Source of the DNA: Herminiimonas sp.
GTDB lineage: Bacteria; Pseudomonadota; Gammaproteobacteria; Burkholderiales; Burkholderiaceae_D
Length of the DNA stretch: 44,119 nucleotides
NCBI GenBank assembly: GCA_028292315.1
Contig: JAQGMO010000357.1
Location: 1-44,119 of the forward strand
Direction: 5' to 3'
In this document: piece after piece, positions 40,341 to 44,119 of the stretch
How the letters are laid out: each line of letters starts with the position of its first letter
Numbering within the stretch: the stretch's first letter is position 1
Made by a program: the position numbers and the translations under genes
The notes under the pieces: generated by a model
What the model was told of the DNA's origin: nothing
Databases searched by the model: none
What the model saw: only the letters and a program-made list of their open reading frames with translations

Positions 40341-41162
40341 TCAAACCATGCTGGTAATAAATCCGGCCGCGGCCTTGCTGAATAAATCCGGTTGATCGCG
40401 ATGCGGCGAATGTCCGCAGTCGGGTATCACAAGAATTTGCGCGTGCGGCACTTTTCTTTTTATTCCGTAAACCTGTTCCAGCGTGCCGTACTCGTCATGC
40501 TCGCCCTGGACCGCAAGCAGGGGACAGGTGATCGCCGCCAGTTCCGCCTCGATATTCCAGTCGCGAAACGACGGGTCCAGCCATGACTCGTTCCAGCCAC
40601 CGAATGCCGAGTCGACATCCGCATGAAAGCGCGCCAGCTTCGCGCGTAAATCCTGCGCCTGATAAGCTTCGCGCGCCGCGCGGATGCTGTCGACGCTGAT
40701 ATCCTCCACAAATATATGCGGTGCAGCGACGATAACACCACTCACCTGTTGTGGGAAGCGCGCCGCATACAGCAGCGCAATCGTGGCGCCGTCGCTATGT
40801 CCCAGCAGCCATGGTTTTTCCACTCCCAGCGCTGCGAGGAATTGCGGCAGCACTTCATGCGCCTGCCGGTGCATGAAGTCGGACTGCCAGCGCTCGTCGT
40901 GCGGGCGCGGGGTCGAGTTGCCATATCCGTAGCGGGAAAATACCAGCCCCCGGAAGCCATTTTCGCGGCAAAACCGTTCTGGAAAATCCCTCCATAAGGC
41001 AATCGAGCCGAGCCCTTCATGCAGGAAAACGATGGTCGGATGGGCGGAAGCCGCAGCGCCCGCCCACTGGTATTCGAGTTGCAGGCGGCGCCCCCGCCAT
41101 TCGACGGTTGCAAAGCCGCCGCTGTTGTCCACGCCGCTGTTTTTCTCAGTATTCACTGACAT
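40341..41162 (-). CDS. Alpha/beta hydrolase of the benzoate-CoA ligase operon
   Basis: This is a 273-residue cytoplasmic alpha/beta hydrolase. The oxyanion region is TIVFLHEGLGSIALWRDFP, the nucleophile elbow is LLGHSDGAT with Ser123, the acid is probably Asp in VQGEHDEYG and the base His in PDCGHSPHRDQP. There is no signal peptide. Its gene begins five bases after the benzoate-CoA ligase stop, so it is co-translated with it. In box-type clusters such a hydrolase may act on ring-cleavage intermediates or as a CoA-thioester hydrolase relieving CoA trapping; the sequence does not decide. Confidence 0.88.
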   Translation of the reverse strand: MSVNTEKNSGVDNSGGFATVEWRGRRLQLEYQWAGAAASAHPTIVFLHEGLGSIALWRDFPERFCRENGFRGLVFSRYGYGNSTPRPHDERWQSDFMHRQAHEVLPQFLAALGVEKPWLLGHSDGATIALLYAARFPQQVSGVIVAAPHIFVEDISVDSIRAAREAYQAQDLRAKLARFHADVDSAFGGWNESWLDPSFRDWNIEAELAAITCPLLAVQGEHDEYGTLEQVYGIKRKVPHAQILVIPDCGHSPHRDQPDLFSKAAAGFITSMV

Positions 41163-41167
41163 GTTTT

Positions 41168-42727
41168 TCAGGATTCCAGGCTGCGCAGTTTGAATCGCTG
41201 AATTTTACCGGTTGCGGTTTTCGGCAAATCACCGACAAAATGAATCTGGCGCGGATACTTATGCGGCGCCAGGCGGGTTTTTACGAATGCCTTCAGTTCC
41301 GTTTCCAGTTCGGCGCATGCCGCCTGATGCTCGCGCAGGACGATATACGCCGTGGTCTTGATCAGGCCCTCGGGGTCCGGCCTGCCGACCACGGCGCACT
41401 CGAGCACGGCCGGGTGCGCGCCGATGGCGCCTTCGACTTCAATCGGCGATACGAACTGACCGCTGACCTTGAGCATGTCGTCGCTGCGTCCCGCGTAGGT
41501 GAAATAGCCATCGGCATCGGCCACATATTTGTCGCCGCTCCTGACCCAGTCTCCCAGGAACGTGGAGCCGCTTTTTTCGCGGTTGGTCCAGTACAGCAGC
41601 GCAGCGCTCGGGCCGCGGATATACAGGTCGCCAATCTCGCCGGGCGCCACCGGCATGCCCTGTTCATTGCGCAATTCGACCTCGTATCCCGCCACCGGCT
41701 TGCCGGTCGATCCGTAACGGATATCGCCGCTGTGATTCGACATGAAAATATGCAGCATCTCGGTCGAACCGATGCCATCAAGGATGTCGGCGCCAAAATG
41801 CGTTTTGAATTTTTCGCCGACTTCGCGCGGGAGCGCTTCGCCGGCTGAGGCGCAGATGCGGATCGCAGTGGCTGTTTTCGGCGGCAGCGCGTTCGATGCG
41901 AGCATGGCGACATAGAGCGTCGGCACACCGCAGAAAACGGTAGCCCTGTGCCCGGTAAGGCGCTGGAATACTGCGGCCGGCGTCGGCCGTTCCGCCATCA
42001 GCACCACTGTTGCGCCCACGCTGAGCGGAAAAGTTAACGCGTTGCCCAATCCATAGGCGAAGAATAGTTTGGCTGCCGAGAACACAATGTCATCCTCGCG
42101 TACGCCGAGCACCGGCTTGCCATACAGCTCGGCGGTCCAGTACAGGTTGGCATGCGAATGTACGGTGCCCTTCGGCCGTCCGGTTGATCCGGACGAATAG
42201 AGCCAGAGGGCGAACTGGTCAGCGTGGGTATCGGCGCAGGCCGCGAGCGGTTCGCTTTCGAGCAGCGCGGAAAACGGCTTTGCGCCTGCTGGTCCGTTTT
42301 CAATATCGCCTGCTACGATGAACGGGATATGCATGCCGGAACGGGCCAGCGCCTGTTCGACGCTTTCGCAATGCGCACCCGACACGACTACCGCTTTCGC
42401 GGCGCTATGGCGTAACATGTAGGCAAAATCATCGACCGGAAGCAAGGTGTTGACCGGCACGGGAACGACGCCGGCAAATAACGCGCCGAGCAGGGCAACC
42501 GGCATATCCACGGTATCCTGCATCACCAGCAGCACGCGCTCTTCGGCGTGCAGCCCGAGCCCCAGCAGGCCGGCGGCGAAGCGCCGCACGCGCTGGTCAA
42601 GTTCACCATAGGTCAGCTGACGGGAATCGTCGATATAGGCATGTTTCTGATGGCGGCCGCGATTCAGTTCCAGGATATGATGCGCGAAGTTGAAGCGTTC
42701 CGGCAGATTCTTGGTCAATTGATTCAT
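41168..42727 (-). CDS. bclA: Benzoate-CoA ligase
   Basis: This is a 519-residue adenylate-forming enzyme converting benzoate, ATP and CoA to benzoyl-CoA, the entry step of the aerobic box pathway. The AMP-binding P-loop is YSSGSTGRPKG (177-187); other core motifs are DDIVFSAAKLFFAYGLGNALTFPLSVGAT, GIGSTEMLHIFMSNH and the hinge YAGRSDDMLKVSGQFVSP; the catalytic C-terminal lysine is Lys508 in TATGKIQRF. SAAKLFFAYGLGN and GSTEMLHIF are typical of benzoate and hydroxybenzoate ligases. Benzoate specificity is supported by the divergent BoxR-type gene. The long leader to the promoter near 42980 contains one more operator-like site at 42925-42938. Confidence 0.92.
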   Translation of the reverse strand: MNQLTKNLPERFNFAHHILELNRGRHQKHAYIDDSRQLTYGELDQRVRRFAAGLLGLGLHAEERVLLVMQDTVDMPVALLGALFAGVVPVPVNTLLPVDDFAYMLRHSAAKAVVVSGAHCESVEQALARSGMHIPFIVAGDIENGPAGAKPFSALLESEPLAACADTHADQFALWLYSSGSTGRPKGTVHSHANLYWTAELYGKPVLGVREDDIVFSAAKLFFAYGLGNALTFPLSVGATVVLMAERPTPAAVFQRLTGHRATVFCGVPTLYVAMLASNALPPKTATAIRICASAGEALPREVGEKFKTHFGADILDGIGSTEMLHIFMSNHSGDIRYGSTGKPVAGYEVELRNEQGMPVAPGEIGDLYIRGPSAALLYWTNREKSGSTFLGDWVRSGDKYVADADGYFTYAGRSDDMLKVSGQFVSPIEVEGAIGAHPAVLECAVVGRPDPEGLIKTTAYIVLREHQAACAELETELKAFVKTRLAPHKYPRQIHFVGDLPKTATGKIQRFKLRSLES

Positions 42728-42924
42728 TCACGTCTCCTCCATGGTATCGGATGCTCGCGCCGCCAGCGCCCGATCCCGGATTATTCGGCATGTCGGCCTG
42801 GCTCCGGCGGGGTCATGCGGTCGCCGGATTCTTCAGACCATATACAAGTCTGAGGCTTTACGCCTGCTTACAACGACGCTCGACTTGATGTTCGCTCTTA
42901 CGGCCGTCTTTATGTTCGTCTTTG
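42728..42924. other. Leader of the bclA operon, no gene seen
   Basis: These 197 bases lie between the bclA start and the operator region. With a minus-strand promoter near 42980-43010 they would be an untranslated leader of about 250 bases together with the next stretch. I see no credible open frame or strong stem-loop in it. Confidence 0.4.
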
Positions 42925-42938
42925 TGTTATACAGTGCG
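42925..42938. promoter_or_regulatory. BoxR operator-like site 1 (degenerate)
   Basis: TGTT-ATACAG-TGCG matches the other sites in its right half and spacer and differs in the left half. It lies downstream of the predicted bclA promoter, in the leader, about 45 bases past its -10. Confidence 0.4.
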
Positions 42939-42980
42939 TCAATCCACGAAAAATCTAGTACTTATAATGCATCTTAATTG

Positions 42981-43010
42981 AGTGTACATGCAATATCTTG
43001 CGTCGGTCAA
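42981..43010 (-). promoter_or_regulatory. Sigma-70-like promoter for the bclA operon
   Basis: On the minus strand TTGACC (43005-43010) and TACACT (42981-42986) are separated by 18 bases. Two operator-like sites (42989-43002 and 43006-43019) overlap the spacer and the -35, the usual position for a repressor. Confidence 0.45.
42989..43002. promoter_or_regulatory. BoxR operator-like site 2
   Basis: TGCA-ATATCT-TGCG fits TGCA-N6-TGCR. It overlaps the -35 of the boxR promoter and lies in the spacer of the divergent bclA promoter. The related regulator BzdR is known to bind TGCA-N6-TGCA-type repeats; use by this protein is inferred. Confidence 0.55.
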
Positions 43011-43026
43011 TACAGTGCGGCATAAT
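42998..43026 (+). promoter_or_regulatory. Sigma-70-like promoter for boxR
   Basis: TTGCGT (42998-43003), a 17-base spacer and CATAAT (43021-43026) give a well-formed promoter, with start expected near 43033, about 58 bases before the boxR ATG. Both operator-like sites 2 and 3 overlap it, suggesting autoregulation. Confidence 0.55.
43006..43019. promoter_or_regulatory. BoxR operator-like site 3
   Basis: GTCA-ATACAG-TGCG shares spacer and right half with site 1 (ATACAGTGCG is identical). It lies between the -35 and -10 of the boxR promoter and overlaps the -35 of the divergent bclA promoter. Confidence 0.5.
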
Positions 43027-43091
43027 ATATTTCATATCAGATTTCTTAGAAACACTGCCCACAAGGCGTAAAACCATTGGCGGAAATTTCC

Positions 43092-43991
43092 ATGACTGAC
43101 TTGTCCTCTCCGCTCAAAGATCCTTATCTGATTGCGCTCGGCGAGCGCCTGAAGACATTGCGGTCGCGGCGCGGCCTGACGCGCAAGGCGCTGGCCCGGA
43201 TGGCCGAGGTGTCCGAACGTCACCTCGCCAATGTTGAATCGGGAGTGGGTAATGCTTCGATTCTGTTTTTGCGCCAGCTGACGCTGGTTCTCAACTGCAC
43301 TCTGGCTGAAATGATCGGCGACGAAACCGCGTCCTCGCCTGAATGGCTGATGATCCGTGAAATCCTGCGCGGCAGGTCGGAGGCCGAACTGGCCCAGGCG
43401 CGCGCCGCGCTGACCGATTTGTTTGAAACGCCGACCAGCGAATCGGCGCGGCGTCAGCGGGTAGCGCTGATCGGCTTGCGCGGCGCGGGCAAATCTTCGC
43501 TCGGCCAGATGCTCGCCGATAACTGGATGGTGCCCTTCGTGGAACTGAACCGGCACATCGAAGCGCTGGCGGGATGCAGCATCGCCGAGATCCACGCTCT
43601 TTACGGTCCGAGCGCGTACCGACGCTACGAGTACCGCGCACTGGAAGATGCGATCCGCCGGTTTCCGAGCGCTGTGATCGCGACCCCGGGCGGCATCGTT
43701 TCGGACCCCGCCACCTTCAATCTGCTGCTGTCGCACTGTTACACAGTGTGGCTCCAGGCTTCGCCGGAAGAGCATATGGGACGGGTCCTGGCCCAGGGTG
43801 ATTCGCGCCCGATGTCGGGCAATCTTGAAGCGATGGATGACTTGAAACGTATCCTGGAAAGCCGCGCGCAGTTCTACTCGAAAGCGGATGTGACTTTCAA
43901 TACCAGTGAAACCACGCAGGAAGCGGCATTCGTCGGCCTGGTGGACCAGTTGCGCGGAACCGTTTTGACCCAGGAAAAATCCCTGGCTTAA
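43092..43991 (+). CDS. boxR: BoxR-type regulator: HTH fused to a shikimate-kinase-like domain
   Basis: This is a 299-residue regulator of the BoxR/BzdR type. Residues 14-78 are an XRE-type HTH (LGERLKTLRSRRGLTRKALARMAEVSERHLANVESGVGNASILFLRQL). A linker follows, and 122-290 is a shikimate-kinase-like domain with Walker A GLRGAGKSS (128-136), AYRRYEYRAL and ATPGGIV. The shikimate-binding Asp pair of true kinases is replaced by ELNRHIE, so it is probably a ligand sensor; benzoyl-CoA is the known inducer for characterised members. The ATG at 43092 is preferred over the TTG at 43077 because GGAAA lies upstream. It is divergent from the bclA operon and precedes another operator-bearing promoter at the window edge. 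Confidence 0.93.
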   Translation: MTDLSSPLKDPYLIALGERLKTLRSRRGLTRKALARMAEVSERHLANVESGVGNASILFLRQLTLVLNCTLAEMIGDETASSPEWLMIREILRGRSEAELAQARAALTDLFETPTSESARRQRVALIGLRGAGKSSLGQMLADNWMVPFVELNRHIEALAGCSIAEIHALYGPSAYRRYEYRALEDAIRRFPSAVIATPGGIVSDPATFNLLLSHCYTVWLQASPEEHMGRVLAQGDSRPMSGNLEAMDDLKRILESRAQFYSKADVTFNTSETTQEAAFVGLVDQLRGTVLTQEKSLA

Positions 43992-44042
43992 GAAAGTGCC
44001 CCCGGCAGGGCAGGCCGTAGATCCATTTCTCAAATTTTTCAC

Positions 44043-44056
44043 TGCAGTTTACTGCT
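44043..44056. promoter_or_regulatory. BoxR operator-like site 4
   Basis: TGCA-GTTTAC-TGCT ends at the first base of the -35 of the promoter at 44056-44084. Confidence 0.4.
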
Positions 44057-44084
44057 TGACTTGCCTTATAAGCTGCAATATAGT
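44056..44084 (+). promoter_or_regulatory. Strong sigma-70-like promoter pointing out of the window
   Basis: TTGACT (44056-44061), a 17-base spacer and TATAGT (44079-44084) form a strong promoter directed toward the right edge. It presumably drives the next box-pathway gene, which lies outside the window. Operator-like sites sit at its -35, its -10 and about 13 bases after the expected start. Confidence 0.6.
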
Positions 44085-44087
44085 GCG
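44074..44087. promoter_or_regulatory. BoxR operator-like site 5
   Basis: TGCA-ATATAG-TGCG is the clearest copy in the window; with the following T it matches 13 of 15 positions of site 2 (42989-43003). It covers the -10 of the outgoing promoter. Confidence 0.6.
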
Positions 44088-44103
44088 TTAATCCTTCCCA
44101 GGG

Positions 44104-44117
44104 TGCACCATATTGCT
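44104..44117. promoter_or_regulatory. BoxR operator-like site 6
   Basis: TGCA-CCATAT-TGCT lies just downstream of the expected transcription start of the outgoing promoter, at the window edge. Confidence 0.4.
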
Positions 44118-44119
44118 TT

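Overview
The window reads as chromosome of a betaproteobacterium of the order Burkholderiales, most likely Oxalobacteraceae (Herbaspirillum/Noviherbaspirillum-like). This is inferred from the gene set (TAXI-type TRAP transporter, tamAB, cyanide-insensitive cydAB with DUF2474, aerobic benzoyl-CoA 'box' genes with a BoxR-type regulator) and from protein style, not from a marker gene. There is no rRNA, tRNA, CRISPR array, prophage or insertion-sequence transposase.

Layout. 1-2.4 kb: the end of a histidine-phosphatase-like gene, then small stress-type genes (GlsB/YeaQ-like, DUF2188-like) and a YihY/BrkB membrane protein. 2.65-6.6 kb: a signalling island with a membrane sensor kinase (plus strand) facing a NarL/LuxR response regulator and a sigma-54 activator (minus strand). 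6.9-10 kb: a TAXI-TRAP solute-binding protein and fused permease. 10.1-12.05 kb: a large unrecognised protein with a Ser/Thr/Pro-rich N-terminus, possibly a secreted effector. 12.25-18.04 kb: tamB and tamA. 18.4-20.1 kb: a lipoprotein with two CHRD domains and a collagen-like, tandem-repeat C-terminus. 20.4-25.4 kb: two methyltransferases, a Crp/Fnr regulator, a DUF2721 protein, a secreted alpha/beta hydrolase and a small membrane protein. 25.5-30.4 kb: cydA-cydB-DUF2474 followed by two c-type cytochromes. 30.6-33.7 kb: a MocR-type regulator, two unrecognised proteins and a short phasin-like protein. 34-44.1 kb: an aromatic-acid locus.

The aromatic-acid locus is the best-understood unit. A minus-strand operon runs from benzoate-CoA ligase through an alpha/beta hydrolase to a complete branched-chain-type ABC importer (SBP, two permeases, two ATPases), with a second SBP gene beyond it. 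A BoxR-type regulator (HTH plus shikimate-kinase-like domain) is divergent. Both intergenic regions flanking boxR carry repeated TGCA-N6-TGCG-like sites placed on well-formed sigma-70 promoters. The last promoter points out of the window, presumably into the remaining box genes.

The items most worth a second look are the operator array, the effector-like protein, a roughly 158-bp palindromic (MITE-like) element at 23451-23608, the repeat-rich CHRD lipoprotein, and the cluster of inverted repeats in front of tamA. I saw no wholly new multi-gene system. Stem-loops were found by eye and no folding energies were computed.
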